Under the pieces are notes generated by a model that saw only the letters and a program-made list of their open reading frames with translations, was not told where the DNA came from and searched no databases. 64,000 nt of DNA from Clostridium_AW sp040797845. Its GTDB lineage: Bacteria; Bacillota; Clostridia; Clostridiales; Clostridiaceae. Position numbers and translations under genes: made by a program. Positions 27,228 through 37,359 of this stretch are shown here, in pieces. Position 1 is the first letter of the stretch, and every line of letters begins with the position of its first letter. The DNA lies in the NCBI GenBank assembly GCA_040797845.1, contig JBFNFA010000001.1:434001-498000 (forward strand), read 5' to 3'.

Positions 27228-27689
27228 TTAAAACTCCACTTTTAAATTAATAGTTTTTATCTTTTCTCTAGGTATAGCTAATAAGTTATCCTCTAATTGA
27301 ATACTTATAGTATCCTTATCAAATTCTTTTAAAACACCGTCAAATTTTTTGCTGCCATTAAATAAAGATTTAAGCTTTACAGAAACTTCATAGTCAATAT
27401 ACTTATTTAAGTGGTTATCGTTATGTAACTCTCTTTCAATACCCGGAGATGAAAGTTCTAAATAATAACCCTCTGATATTGGGTCTTCAATATCCAGCAT
27501 TTCACTAATTTCTCTGCTAACTTTTTCACAGTCTTCTAAAGTTATTCCTTCATCTTTATCTATATATACTCTTAGGTAATTTTCTCTATTTTCTTTTACA
27601 TATTCTAAATAATAAAGTTCATATCCTAATCTATCAACTATGGGGTGGATTAAATTTGTTAATTCATCTATAAATAAACTTCTTTCCAT
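27228..27689 (-). CDS. rimP: Ribosome maturation factor RimP
   Basis: RimP (153 aa) assists 30S maturation. Family features are IHPIVDRLGYELYYLEYVKE, LRVYIDKDEGITLEDCEKVSREIS and YYLELSSPGIERELH. The ATG at 27687-27689 (MERSLF) lies nine bases from AGGAGG; a longer frame reaches 27743 but crosses this ribosome binding site, so the extra 18 residues are rejected. It heads the rimP-nusA-ylxRQ-infB operon. Confidence 0.95.
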   Translation of the reverse strand: MERSLFIDELTNLIHPIVDRLGYELYYLEYVKENRENYLRVYIDKDEGITLEDCEKVSREISEMLDIEDPISEGYYLELSSPGIERELHNDNHLNKYIDYEVSVKLKSLFNGSKKFDGVLKEFDKDTISIQLEDNLLAIPREKIKTINLKVEF

Positions 27690-27761
27690 ATAACGATCCC
27701 TCCTTACATAATATTGTGTAGTAAAACAGCAATTTAAATACAATTTTCCTATATTAATTTA

Positions 27762-27785
27762 AAAACGCAACTATGGTTGCGTTTT
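27762..27785 (-). terminator. Second terminator after polC
   Basis: Stem AAAACGCAAC/GTTGCGTTTT (10 bp, 4-nt loop), followed on the minus strand by TTTTTAAATT. It isolates the rimP operon from polC read-through. Confidence 0.8.
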
Positions 27786-27796
27786 ATACAAATAGA

Positions 27797-27820
27797 AAGA
27801 GCGGGTTAATACCCACTCTT
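27797..27820 (-). terminator. First terminator after polC
   Basis: Arms AAGAGCGGGT and ACCCACTCTT with one mismatch and a 4-nt loop. The U-tract is weak. With the next hairpin it makes a tandem terminator. Confidence 0.6.
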
Positions 27821-27898
27821 ACAAGTCAAAATATATCTGCAAACTTACTAATTTCCATTGTATCACAACAAATTCCTTATTTCAAGGGCTAGTTATTT

Positions 27899-30800
27899 CT
27901 ATAAGTTAAATAAGCTCAACTGATTGGTTTCAGGCATACCTTTAAGACAGCCATGATTATCTAAAGCTTCTATTACAGTTCTTGTAGCTTTTCCCCTGAT
28001 TTTTAAGTCTTCTTTTGATATGAATTCTCCAAGCTTTATACCTTCAACTATGTTTTTAGCAGCATTGACTCCTACTCCATTAAGAGCGCTTAAAGGAATT
28101 CTGATTCCATCCTCTTCAATTATAAATTTCTCAGCATGAGATTTATATAAATCAGCTTCTAGAAATTTAATTCCTCTAAGATACATTTCATGGCAAATCT
28201 CTAATGTAGTTAAAAGTCCTTTATCCTTAGGAGTAGCATTATTTCCCATAGCATAGATCTCTTCCATTTTTACCAACATAGAATCGATACCCTTTAATAT
28301 TATGTCTGCATCAAAATCATCAGCTCTAACGGAGAAATAAGTAGCATAGTACTCTCTAGGATAATATACTTTAAAATAAGCTATTCTAACGGCCATCATA
28401 ACATAGGCAACGGCGTGACCTTTAGGGAACATGTATTTTATTTTCTTACAAGATTCTATATACCAATCTGGAACTCCATTTTCTTTCATAACTTGCTCAT
28501 GTTCTTCGGACAATCCCTTTCCTTTTCTGACTTTTTCCATAATATTAAAAGCTGTTTTAGGCGGAAGCCCTTTATATATTAGATATACCATTATGTCATC
28601 TCTTGTAGCTATACAATCTTTTAGGGTAGTATAGCCTTCTTTTATATAATATTGAGCATTATTAAGCCAAACATCAGTACCGTGTGAAAGTCCAGATATT
28701 CTTACTAAATCTGAGAAAGTTTTTGGTTGAGTGTCAATCAGCATCTGTCTAACAAACTTAGTACCAAACTCTGGAAGTCCATATGTAGCCACTTCACAAC
28801 CCAATTCTTCTTTAGTAATTCCTAAAGCCTCAGTAGATGTGAAAAGACTCATTACTTTAGGATCAGCTAAAGGTATTGTTTTAGGATCTAGCCCAGTTAA
28901 ATCTTGAAGCATTCTAAGCACAGTAGGATCATCGTGACCTAAAATATCTAACTTTAGTAGTCTACCGCTTATAGAATGATAATCAAAGTGAGTGGTTATT
29001 ATTTCAGTATTATTATCATCTGCGGGACGTTGTATTGGAGAAAAATTAAATATTTCGTTATCCTGAGGAACAACCATAACTCCACCAGGATGCTGTCCAG
29101 TAGTTCGCTTTATGCCAGTACATCCTAGAGTTAACCTTTCAATTTCAGCTCCGCTAGAATGGATGTTTTTTTCAGTTAGATATTTTCTAACAAAGCCATA
29201 GGCAGTTTTCTCTGCAATTGTGCCTATTGTTCCAGCTCTAAAAACATGACCTTTACCAAATAATTCTTCAGTATATTTATGTACTACAGATTGATATTCA
29301 CCTGAGAAATTTAAATCTATGTCGGGTTCTTTATCTCCTTCAAAACCTAGAAAAGTTTCAAAAGGTATATCATGACCATCTTTTGTCAGTACGTTTCCAC
29401 ATTCAGGGCAATCTTTATCTGGCAGATCTGCACCAGATCCTATGGAACCGTCCGTTATAAATTCACTATATTTACACTTAGAACATACATAATGAGGAGG
29501 CAAGCCATTAACCTCAGTTATATCTGACATTGTAGCAACAAAGGAAGAGCCTACAGATCCTCTTGAGCCAACTAAATATCCATCCTGATAAGACTTATCA
29601 ACTAATTTATGTGCTATTAAATACAATACTGCATAACCATTATTTATTATGGAATTTAGTTCTTTATCAAGTCTCTTTTGCACCACTTCTGGCAAGTCAT
29701 CTCCATAAATGCCATGAGTTTTGTTTAAAGTCATTTCTCTAATTTCTTCTTCAGCACCTTCTATTTTAGGAGGAAATGTTTCATCAGGAATTGGCTTTAT
29801 TTCCTCAATTAATTCAGCAATCTTGTTAGTGTTTTTTACAACTACTTCAAAGCTCTTTTCTGTTCCTAAATAATCAAATTCCTTTAACATTTCTTCAGTT
29901 GTTCTCAAATATAGTGGCGGTTGGTTGTCTGCATCGTTATATCCTTGACCATTCATTATAATTCTTCTATAAATTTCATCTTCAGGATCTAAAAAATGAA
30001 CATCGCAGGTAGCAACCACTGGTTTATTATATCTTTCCCCCAACTCACATATTTTCTTATTTATATTTTTTAACTCTTCAACATCTTTAACTATACCATT
30101 TCTTATCATGAAATAGTTATTTTCTAGAGGTTGAATTTCAAGATAATCATAGAAATCAACTGTATTTTTCAATTCATCATAACTTTTACCTTTAAGAATC
30201 TCTTTATAAATTTCCCCTGCCTCACAAGCAGAGCCAATAATAAGACCGCTTTTATATTTTTGAATTAAGCTTTTTGGCATTCTAGGCCTTTTATAAAAAT
30301 GATCCAGATGAGACTGAGATATTAATTTATAAAGATTTTTTAATCCCGTCATATTTTGAGCTAATATTATTAAATGATATGTAGTTAATGTTTTCACATC
30401 AATATTTTTAAAATATTCTTCATTTATATTTTCTAAGGTAAAAATTTCTCTTTCACTTAAAGTTTGAAAACTTTTAACTAATATTTCTCCTGTAGCTTTT
30501 GCGTCATCCACAGCTCTATGATGATTTTCTAAACTTACCCCTAAATGTTTTGCAACTATATTTAATTTATATCTCTTTAGTTCTGGATATAAAAATTTAG
30601 CAAGAGGGATTGTATCCATTATAGGATTATTAAATGTTAAACCTAAGTCCTTACAATTCTTTTTTATAAAAGAAACATCAAAATTTGCGTTATGTGCTAC
30701 TACAACAGAATCCCCTACAAATTCTAGAAACCTAGGCAAAACTTCTTTAATATCTTCTGCATCTTTAACCATTTCATCAGTTATACCTGTAAGCTCTATG

Positions 30801-32197
30801 ATTTTTAATGGAATAGTTACTTTAGGATTGACAAAACTACTAAAGCTATCTGTTATTCTTCCATTTTTTATTTTTACAGCACCAATTTCAATTATTTTAT
30901 CATTTATGCTAGAAAATCCTGTGGTTTCTATATCAAAAACAACAAATTCATCGTCTATAGATCTTCCTTCTCCGCCTATAACAATAGGTACTCCATCATC
31001 TACTAGATAAGCTTCTACACCATATAAAATTTTAATATTGTGCTTTTTGCCAGCATCCATAGCTTCAGGATATGCTTGAACTACTCCATGGTCAGTTATA
31101 GCAATAGCACTATGGCCCCATTTCGCCGCTCTTTTTATTAAATTTTCTGCTGATGTCATAGCATCCATAGCACTCATTCTGGTATGAAGATGTAATTCAA
31201 CTCTTTTTTCTTCTGCATTATCCATTTTCATAATCTTATTAAGCTTTATAATATCTCTTGCCATAATAACTACTTCTCTTGCATAGTTATCATAAATAGC
31301 TTCCCCTCGAATTTTGCAGTAAAGTCCTTCCTTTATTTCTTCTAACACTTTTTCCTCATCCTTTGGACGAGTAAATATTTTTACTGTAATAGACCCAGTA
31401 TAATCTGTAACATAAATAGATACAATTTTTCTACCAGTTTTAGTTTCAATTACAGTTCTTTTAAATATATCTCCACAGATGGTTACCATACCCATTGGTT
31501 CATCGATAGAATCGATACTAATCCAATCTTCATTAATATTTTTTCCTAGGAGAATACTACTATCTTTATCTCCTTTTGAATTCTCATTTTTTTGTCTATC
31601 TAAAGATATAACTTTATTTTTTTCTAGCTTAGGTTTACTATTTTTTATAATTTCTTTAATTAAGGACATCTCTTCTTCTTCTAATTCATTGCATTCTTGA
31701 TCACTGCATGAAAGCTCATAAGCTAGCTTTACCTTACACTCTAATCCAAAAATATCTCGTATGATATTATAAGTTAACTCTTCAAAATTTTTATTCTTTA
31801 ACATATTATAGATAAATTCATTTCCATATCTTATGGTTAAAGTATTATCTTCTACAGATTTATCACCGTTTAGCATACACTCTTTTGCCAAAGGTACATG
31901 AGTGACTACTGCATTTGTAAGTTCACACCAATAATCATTACATAAATCCTTAAGAGTTACATTAGAAATATCTTTATAAAAAACTAGTTCTATATCATTA
32001 AAAAAGTTAAATTTTTTATAAAGCATTTCTTTAAAACGAGTTTCCATGTCTTTGTTAAATTCATTAAAAGATTTAAGTATTACTTTTAATTTATTGCTCT
32101 TTTTTAAATACTGTATTTTTAAAATTTTAATATCTTTTAATAAATCTTGTGAAGATGGACTTTCATCATAGAGTATTTTAGCCAAATCTATATTCAT
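27899..32197 (-). CDS. polC: DNA polymerase III PolC, replicative alpha subunit
   Basis: PolC (about 1432 aa) is the main Gram-positive replicative DNA polymerase with built-in proofreading. Visible domains are an N-terminal region; an OB fold (MGMVTICGDIFKRTVIETKT); a split PHP domain (ELHLHTRMSAMDAM, AITDHGV); an inserted DEDD 3'-5' exonuclease (VVFDIETTGFSSINDKIIE, VVAHNANFDVSF, HHRAVDDAKAT); and a zinc site (CSKCKY...CPECGN). The catalytic palm holds SRGSVGSSFVATM and the acidic EPDIDLNF. The ATG at 32195-32197 is six bases from AAGGTG; an in-frame GTG nine bases upstream lies within it. It begins 11 bp after ispG ends. Confidence 0.97.
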   Translation of the reverse strand: MNIDLAKILYDESPSSQDLLKDIKILKIQYLKKSNKLKVILKSFNEFNKDMETRFKEMLYKKFNFFNDIELVFYKDISNVTLKDLCNDYWCELTNAVVTHVPLAKECMLNGDKSVEDNTLTIRYGNEFIYNMLKNKNFEELTYNIIRDIFGLECKVKLAYELSCSDQECNELEEEEMSLIKEIIKNSKPKLEKNKVISLDRQKNENSKGDKDSSILLGKNINEDWISIDSIDEPMGMVTICGDIFKRTVIETKTGRKIVSIYVTDYTGSITVKIFTRPKDEEKVLEEIKEGLYCKIRGEAIYDNYAREVVIMARDIIKLNKIMKMDNAEEKRVELHLHTRMSAMDAMTSAENLIKRAAKWGHSAIAITDHGVVQAYPEAMDAGKKHNIKILYGVEAYLVDDGVPIVIGGEGRSIDDEFVVFDIETTGFSSINDKIIEIGAVKIKNGRITDSFSSFVNPKVTIPLKIIELTGITDEMVKDAEDIKEVLPRFLEFVGDSVVVAHNANFDVSFIKKNCKDLGLTFNNPIMDTIPLAKFLYPELKRYKLNIVAKHLGVSLENHHRAVDDAKATGEILVKSFQTLSEREIFTLENINEEYFKNIDVKTLTTYHLIILAQNMTGLKNLYKLISQSHLDHFYKRPRMPKSLIQKYKSGLIIGSACEAGEIYKEILKGKSYDELKNTVDFYDYLEIQPLENNYFMIRNGIVKDVEELKNINKKICELGERYNKPVVATCDVHFLDPEDEIYRRIIMNGQGYNDADNQPPLYLRTTEEMLKEFDYLGTEKSFEVVVKNTNKIAELIEEIKPIPDETFPPKIEGAEEEIREMTLNKTHGIYGDDLPEVVQKRLDKELNSIINNGYAVLYLIAHKLVDKSYQDGYLVGSRGSVGSSFVATMSDITEVNGLPPHYVCSKCKYSEFITDGSIGSGADLPDKDCPECGNVLTKDGHDIPFETFLGFEGDKEPDIDLNFSGEYQSVVHKYTEELFGKGHVFRAGTIGTIAEKTAYGFVRKYLTEKNIHSSGAEIERLTLGCTGIKRTTGQHPGGVMVVPQDNEIFNFSPIQRPADDNNTEIITTHFDYHSISGRLLKLDILGHDDPTVLRMLQDLTGLDPKTIPLADPKVMSLFTSTEALGITKEELGCEVATYGLPEFGTKFVRQMLIDTQPKTFSDLVRISGLSHGTDVWLNNAQYYIKEGYTTLKDCIATRDDIMVYLIYKGLPPKTAFNIMEKVRKGKGLSEEHEQVMKENGVPDWYIESCKKIKYMFPKGHAVAYVMMAVRIAYFKVYYPREYYATYFSVRADDFDADIILKGIDSMLVKMEEIYAMGNNATPKDKGLLTTLEICHEMYLRGIKFLEADLYKSHAEKFIIEEDGIRIPLSALNGVGVNAAKNIVEGIKLGEFISKEDLKIRGKATRTVIEALDNHGCLKGMPETNQLSLFNL

Positions 32198-32207
32198 TTT
32201 CTTCACC

Positions 32208-33257
32208 TTACATTTTTTCTATTTCTTTAATAAGCTCATAAATGAGTTGCTCTTCTTTTACTTTTTTAATTATTTCCCCCTTTTTAAATATTAATCCTTC
32301 ACCATTACCGCCAGCTATACCTATATCCGCATCTCTAGCCTCCCCAGGACCATTTACTACACATCCCATTACTGCAATTTTTATGTTTTTATTTAAGTTC
32401 TCCACCCTTTTTTCTACTTCATTTGCAATTTTTATAATATCAATTTCTGTTCTACCACAGGTTGGGCAAGATACGAATTCTATACCTCCCTTTAATAGTC
32501 CTAAAGATTTTAATATTTCTTTTGCTACCCTTATTTCTTCAATAGGATCTCCAGTTAGAGAAACTCTTATTGTATCTCCTATTCCTTCAGATAGAAGGGC
32601 CCCTATACCAACGCTGGATTTAATAGTTCCCCTCCAAGGAGTGCCAGCTTCTGTAACACCAAGGTGCAATGGGTAATTAGTTTTTTGAGCTATTAACTTG
32701 TAACTTTCTATCATTTCTATAACATTGGAAGATTTAATAGACAATGCGATATTATCAAAATCAAATTCTTCTAAGATTTTCACATGCCCTAGAGCGCTTT
32801 CCACTAATGCTTCTGGACAAACCTTCCCATATTTAATCAACAGCTTTTTTTCCAGTGAACCAGAATTTACTCCTATTCTAATAGGTATATCTCGCTCCTT
32901 TGCCTTTTTTACCACCATTTCTATTCTTTGTTTATCCCCGATATTGCCAGGATTTATTCTAAGTTTACTTATTCCATTATCAATAGATTTTAAAGCTAAT
33001 CTATAGTCAAAATGTATATCTGCTACTAGAGGTATATTTATATTTTTTATTATACCTTTTAAGGCCTCACAAGCTTCCATATCAGGTACAGCGCAACGGA
33101 CTATTTCACATCCTGCTTCTTCTAATTCTCTTATTTGATTTATGGTACTTTTTATGTCTCTAGTATCAGTGTTCGTCATGGATTGAATAGATATAGGGGC
33201 ATCGGCCCCAATATAAATATTTCCTATTCGTATTTTTTTAGTAGTTCTTCTTTTCAT
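32208..33257 (-). CDS. ispG: 4-hydroxy-3-methylbut-2-enyl diphosphate synthase
   Basis: IspG (349 aa, GcpE) is an Fe-S enzyme that converts MEcPP to HMBPP, the penultimate step of the MEP isoprenoid pathway. The N-terminal TIM barrel opens with IGAD(A)PISIQSMTNTDTRD. The 4Fe-4S cysteines are in FVSCPTCGRTEID and VMGCVVNGPGEA. Dxr of the same pathway is encoded two genes upstream, and the product feeds uppS in this cluster. ATG; AGGAG. Confidence 0.97.
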   Translation of the reverse strand: MKRRTTKKIRIGNIYIGADAPISIQSMTNTDTRDIKSTINQIRELEEAGCEIVRCAVPDMEACEALKGIIKNINIPLVADIHFDYRLALKSIDNGISKLRINPGNIGDKQRIEMVVKKAKERDIPIRIGVNSGSLEKKLLIKYGKVCPEALVESALGHVKILEEFDFDNIALSIKSSNVIEMIESYKLIAQKTNYPLHLGVTEAGTPWRGTIKSSVGIGALLSEGIGDTIRVSLTGDPIEEIRVAKEILKSLGLLKGGIEFVSCPTCGRTEIDIIKIANEVEKRVENLNKNIKIAVMGCVVNGPGEARDADIGIAGGNGEGLIFKKGEIIKKVKEEQLIYELIKEIEKM

Positions 33258-33267
33258 TTTATCACTC

Positions 33268-34290
33268 CTAGAATGTTATAGGATGCAAAATATCTTTTAT
33301 TGTAACTAATATCATCAATGACATAAGAATGGCAAATCCTATATAATTAATTACACCAACTTTGTTATTATCGAATTTTTTACCTGTAATTATTTCTATT
33401 AAAAATAATACAATCCATCCACCATCTAAAGCTGGAAATGGTATTATATTAAAAATACCCAACTGCACGCTTAAGTAAGCAGCAAAGTATAATAAGCTTA
33501 AAAATCCTGCCTTAGCAGCTTCTCCTGAAACTTTAATAATTGTAACAGGACCACCGAAATCATTTAAAGAAGCTTTACCTTTAAATATAGTACCTAAAAA
33601 TCCAAAGGTTTGATTAATTAATGAATTTGTTTCCACAAAACCATAAGAAATGGATTCTTTAATTGTTGGATTGGTAATTTCTGTAGGATATACACCAACA
33701 ATGTACCTATTTTCTTTTTCATCTTTTATAGGGGTAACTTTAGTTGTTTTAGTCTCATTTTCCCTTTTAACAGTAACATCTATTGCTTCACCTTTATTCA
33801 TATAAACTTGAGTATAGAAATCTTGCCAAGTAAGGATTTTTTTATTGTTAACTTTAAGTATTTTATCTCCCTCTTGAATACCAGCTACTTGCGCAGGTAA
33901 ATCAGGTACAACTTTATTAACTACAGGTACTAAATATCCCTTAATTCCACCAATTATACTAAATAGGACAACTGCTAAAATTAAATTCATTATAGGGCCT
34001 GCAGAAACTATACTTAATTTCTGTAAAGAACTTTTGTTTGAGAAGGCCCCTTCGTCAGAGGTCTCTTCCCCATCTTCACCAAGCATCTTAACATATCCAC
34101 CTATAGGTAATAGTTTAATATTATAAGCAGTTTCGCCACTCTTAAACCCGACTAGCTTAGGTCCCATTCCTATTGCAAATTCCTCAACCTTTACTCCATT
34201 AAGCTTAGCCATAATAAAATGTCCTAACTCATGGATCATGACCAACAATCCAAAAGCAAAAAGAGCTCCTAATATGTTAATAAAATTCAC
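33268..34290 (-). CDS. rseP: Site-2 intramembrane metalloprotease RseP/RasP
   Basis: RseP (340 aa) cleaves transmembrane segments of anti-sigma factors and signal-peptide remnants. The zinc motif HELGH is in LVMIHELGHFIMAKLNG at the start of the protein; a PDZ domain follows (about 110-190, VPDLPAQVAGIQEGDKILKVN); and the third metal ligand motif is NIIPFPALDGGWI. The dxr-rseP-ispG order is standard for clostridia. The start is GTG, seven bases after GGAGG. Confidence 0.95.
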   Translation of the reverse strand: MNFINILGALFAFGLLVMIHELGHFIMAKLNGVKVEEFAIGMGPKLVGFKSGETAYNIKLLPIGGYVKMLGEDGEETSDEGAFSNKSSLQKLSIVSAGPIMNLILAVVLFSIIGGIKGYLVPVVNKVVPDLPAQVAGIQEGDKILKVNNKKILTWQDFYTQVYMNKGEAIDVTVKRENETKTTKVTPIKDEKENRYIVGVYPTEITNPTIKESISYGFVETNSLINQTFGFLGTIFKGKASLNDFGGPVTIIKVSGEAAKAGFLSLLYFAAYLSVQLGIFNIIPFPALDGGWIVLFLIEIITGKKFDNNKVGVINYIGFAILMSLMILVTIKDILHPITF

Positions 34291-34306
34291 AGATATTCCT
34301 CCTTAA

Positions 34307-35464
34307 TTAAAGCTTAAAATTATCAAAGACATAATTTTTTACTCTCTTATCCATCTCAATTATACTCTCAATAGATAAAGTCTCACAGCTATAAAATTTA
34401 TTCATTGCCTCTTCTAATATATTCCCTATTTCAAGAAATTTTATTTTTTTATTTAAGAAAAGATCAACAGCAGCTTCATTGGCTGCATTCAAAATTGTGG
34501 GCATAATGCCACCTTTTTCTCCTGCCATATATGCTAATTTTAAAGGTTTAAATGTATTCAAATCTGGTTTTTCAAAAGTTAAATTTTCTAGATTATAAAA
34601 ATCGAGTTTTTCTCCAACTGCTTTTCTTCTCTTTGGATAGTTTAATGCATATTGTATAGGTAATCTCATGTCAGTAGTGCCCATTTGAGAAATAACACTT
34701 CCGTCTTCATATTGAACCATAGAATGTATTATACTTTGAGGATGTATTACTACTTGAATATCTTTATAATCTATTCCAAAAAGATAATGAGCCTCTATTA
34801 CTTCAAGACCCTTATTCATTAATGTGGCTGAATCTATAGAGATTTTTTTACCCATATTCCATCTTGGATGTTTTAAAGCCTGTTCTAAAGTGACCTTTTC
34901 AAGATCTTCTATTTTTTTACCTCTAAAAGGGCCCCCGGAAGCGGTTAATATTATTTTATCTACTTCCTCCTTTGAATTTCCTTCTAAACATTGAAAGATG
35001 GCGCTATGTTCTGAGTCTACCGGAAGGATTTTAACATTATTCTTTTTAACCTCATCTATTATTATTTGTCCTCCAACAACTAGGGTTTCTTTGTTAGCTA
35101 AGGCTATATCCTTTCCTGCTTTTATTGCACTTAGTGTAGGCTGAAGGCCAACCATACCCACTACTGAGGTTAAAACAATATCTATTTCTGGTAGAGACGA
35201 GATTATATTTAGACCCTCTATACCCCAAAGTACTTCTATTTTCTTATTATTTTCCTTACAATAATTCATTATTTTCTCAAAAGCATTTTTCTCTGTCACA
35301 GCTACATATTTAGGATTAAATTCTTCAATTATTTTTATTGTACTTTCCCAATTGCTATGAGCAGAAATACCAACTAGGGAAAGCTCTTCTCTTGTTTTTC
35401 TTATAACATCTAATGCCTGAGTTCCAACAGAACCAGTAGCACCTAATATAGTTAATCTTTTCAA
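34307..35464 (-). CDS. dxr: 1-deoxy-D-xylulose-5-phosphate reductoisomerase
   Basis: Dxr (385 aa) makes MEP from DXP with NADPH, the first committed step of non-mevalonate isoprenoid synthesis. The nucleotide-binding motif is LTILGATGSVGTQALDVI; catalytic and metal-binding segments are LPVDSEHSAIFQ, TASGGPF and the flexible loop NMGKKISIDSATLMNKGLEVIEA. The start is TTG, eight bases after GGAG; no ATG fits. It is immediately upstream of rseP and ispG. Confidence 0.97.
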   Translation of the reverse strand: MKRLTILGATGSVGTQALDVIRKTREELSLVGISAHSNWESTIKIIEEFNPKYVAVTEKNAFEKIMNYCKENNKKIEVLWGIEGLNIISSLPEIDIVLTSVVGMVGLQPTLSAIKAGKDIALANKETLVVGGQIIIDEVKKNNVKILPVDSEHSAIFQCLEGNSKEEVDKIILTASGGPFRGKKIEDLEKVTLEQALKHPRWNMGKKISIDSATLMNKGLEVIEAHYLFGIDYKDIQVVIHPQSIIHSMVQYEDGSVISQMGTTDMRLPIQYALNYPKRRKAVGEKLDFYNLENLTFEKPDLNTFKPLKLAYMAGEKGGIMPTILNAANEAAVDLFLNKKIKFLEIGNILEEAMNKFYSCETLSIESIIEMDKRVKNYVFDNFKL

Positions 35465-35496
35465 ACAAACATCTCCTTTTGTAATAAATAACTCGT

Positions 35497-36465
35497 TTAT
35501 ACTTCTAGTATACTTTTACAAAAAATTAAATATAATGGCATAATTACTATACCTAGGGTGCCCATAACTCTAAAGCCTATGTAGAAGGCCAAAAAAGTAT
35601 ACAGTGGGTGAATCTTAAGCTTATTGCTCATAAGTTTTGCCTCTATTATTTGCCTATTTATCAATAGTAATATGTATAGAAATATTAAGCCGAAAGCCAG
35701 AAAAAAATTTTTTATAGATATATTATATAATATTAAGGGTAGAAAAACTAAAATCGTACCCACATAAGGTATTAAATCTAAAACACCACAAAGAACTCCT
35801 AATAAGAAATAATTGTCAATATTTAATATCATAAATCCTATTATTGTTTCAAAGGTTATAGCTATTACTATTAAAAACTCAATTCTAATAATGTTTTTAA
35901 CATCTGAAAAGGTGTTTTTTAAAAAACTTAATTTTGACTCACTCATAATTTTTTTTGTCCAATTAAATATAACATATTTATCTACCAAAATAAAGTAAAC
36001 CACTATATTGGCAACAAAATAATTTATGATACTATCCGTAGTATAGATTGCACTTTTTTTTAGAAGATTAGAATTTAATATTTTTAAGTAATATCCTTCT
36101 AACTCTCCATTTAGTAGATTAGAATTAATATTTAGACCTTCAAGTAGTTCTTTTATACTTAATAATAATTTTAGAACACCATTAATTATAACGTCCTTAG
36201 TAGCAAATAACCAATTTCCTAAATACAAAATAAAAGCAAAGATTATAATATTAACTAAGACTATACTAAACAGGCCCCTTACATTATTATTAATTATTTT
36301 ATATCTACTTAAATAAGAGTTAATCGGACTTGATAAAACTAACAAGAATATAATAATGAAAAAAGGTTTGAAGTAAATTTTTATAACTTTTATAAAAATA
36401 ATAAAAGTTATAAATAGTATGCCACAGTAAATTAATTTTTTAATATTTTCTTGTACATCTTGCAA
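35497..36465 (-). CDS. AI-2E-family polytopic membrane protein
   Basis: The 322-aa protein has about eight helices and the AI-2E family signature in the last third: GVLCGVLDLIPYVGTILVFLP followed by RQIIEAKLMSNKLKIHPL. Some members export autoinducer-2 or exchange sodium and protons, and YtvI-like clostridial members are induced in sporulation; function here is unknown. Very AT-rich with many Ile/Asn codons. The start is TTG with AAGGGG upstream. It lies between a terminator and dxr, an unusual insertion into the cdsA-dxr junction. Confidence 0.8.
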   Translation of the reverse strand: MQDVQENIKKLIYCGILFITFIIFIKVIKIYFKPFFIIIFLLVLSSPINSYLSRYKIINNNVRGLFSIVLVNIIIFAFILYLGNWLFATKDVIINGVLKLLLSIKELLEGLNINSNLLNGELEGYYLKILNSNLLKKSAIYTTDSIINYFVANIVVYFILVDKYVIFNWTKKIMSESKLSFLKNTFSDVKNIIRIEFLIVIAITFETIIGFMILNIDNYFLLGVLCGVLDLIPYVGTILVFLPLILYNISIKNFFLAFGLIFLYILLLINRQIIEAKLMSNKLKIHPLYTFLAFYIGFRVMGTLGIVIMPLYLIFCKSILEV

Positions 36466-36531
36466 TTATATATCCCCTTATAATTTCTATACTAATAGTA
36501 TATTCTCTATAAGCGCATATATTAGTAAAAA

Positions 36532-36565
36532 AATAACACTTAGAGCTTAGCTTCTAAGTGTTATT
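36532..36565 (-). terminator. Terminator after cdsA
   Basis: Arms AATAACACTTAGA and TCTAAGTGTTATT (13 bp, 8-nt loop) flanked by A and T runs on both sides. It ends the uppS-cdsA transcript. Confidence 0.88.
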
Positions 36566-36567
36566 TT

Positions 36568-37359
36568 TTATATTAAAACTATTAATGTAAAATAATAATA
36601 TACAATAATTGCAGCAAATAGTATACTGTCAAATCTATCAAGTATACCTCCATGTCCAGGTATTAAATTACTATAATCTTTTACTCCTAAATACCTTTTT
36701 ATTGAAGATGCTACTAAATCACCAAATTGTACTACTATACCAGAAATGGCTCCTAATAAAAAGAAGTGTATTATTGGTATATTTACTCCTTTCCCTTGCA
36801 AAAACACACCGAATAGTCCACATGCAATGCTACTTCCTAATAGTCCACCGATTGAACCTTCTATGGTTTTTTGGGGGCTTACCTCTGGACATAATTTATT
36901 TTTTCCAAAATACTTACCCGTATAATAAGCTGAAGTATCACATACCCATGAGGATATAAATATAGTCCATACTAAGTAATTTCCGTAGACTTTTCTACTT
37001 ACTAAAACTATGAAGCTAAAGAATACAGCTATGTATAAAAAACCTAATAAAGTTATTGATGCATCTATAAAATTATATTTTCTATTTAATATAGGAGTAA
37101 TTAATAATACCATTACTGATATGGTTATTACATTAAATAATTGATTAACATCTAAATTTAAAAATACATAATAGATTAAACACATAGCGTATCCAATATA
37201 GCTTAATGGATGAATATTTTTTTCTTTTACTACCTTATAAAATTCACTCATTCCTACTAAAGAAAGAATGAGTGCTAAGTATTTTAAAGCAGTCCCTCCA
37301 ATAAATAACACAATTAATAAAGGTGACAATATTAATGCACCTAAATATCTACTATTCAC
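36568..37359 (-). CDS. cdsA: Phosphatidate cytidylyltransferase
   Basis: CdsA (263 aa) makes CDP-diacylglycerol, the precursor used by PgsA encoded elsewhere in this window. It has about seven helices and the C-terminal signature KRYLGVKDYSNLIPGHGGILDRFDSILFA (here split by the segment limits). The GTG at 37357-37359 follows GGAGG by eight bases and overlaps the end of uppS; a TTG five codons earlier is itself part of the ribosome binding region. Confidence 0.95.
   Translation of the reverse strand: MNSRYLGALILSPLLIVLFIGGTALKYLALILSLVGMSEFYKVVKEKNIHPLSYIGYAMCLIYYVFLNLDVNQLFNVITISVMVLLITPILNRKYNFIDASITLLGFLYIAVFFSFIVLVSRKVYGNYLVWTIFISSWVCDTSAYYTGKYFGKNKLCPEVSPQKTIEGSIGGLLGSSIACGLFGVFLQGKGVNIPIIHFFLLGAISGIVVQFGDLVASSIKRYLGVKDYSNLIPGHGGILDRFDSILFAAIIVYYYFTLIVLI

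Noticed and set aside
27690..27743. Eighteen extra N-terminal residues of RimP
   Set aside because: The frame crosses the AGGAGG that serves the ATG at 27687-27689, and the added residues do not resemble RimP.
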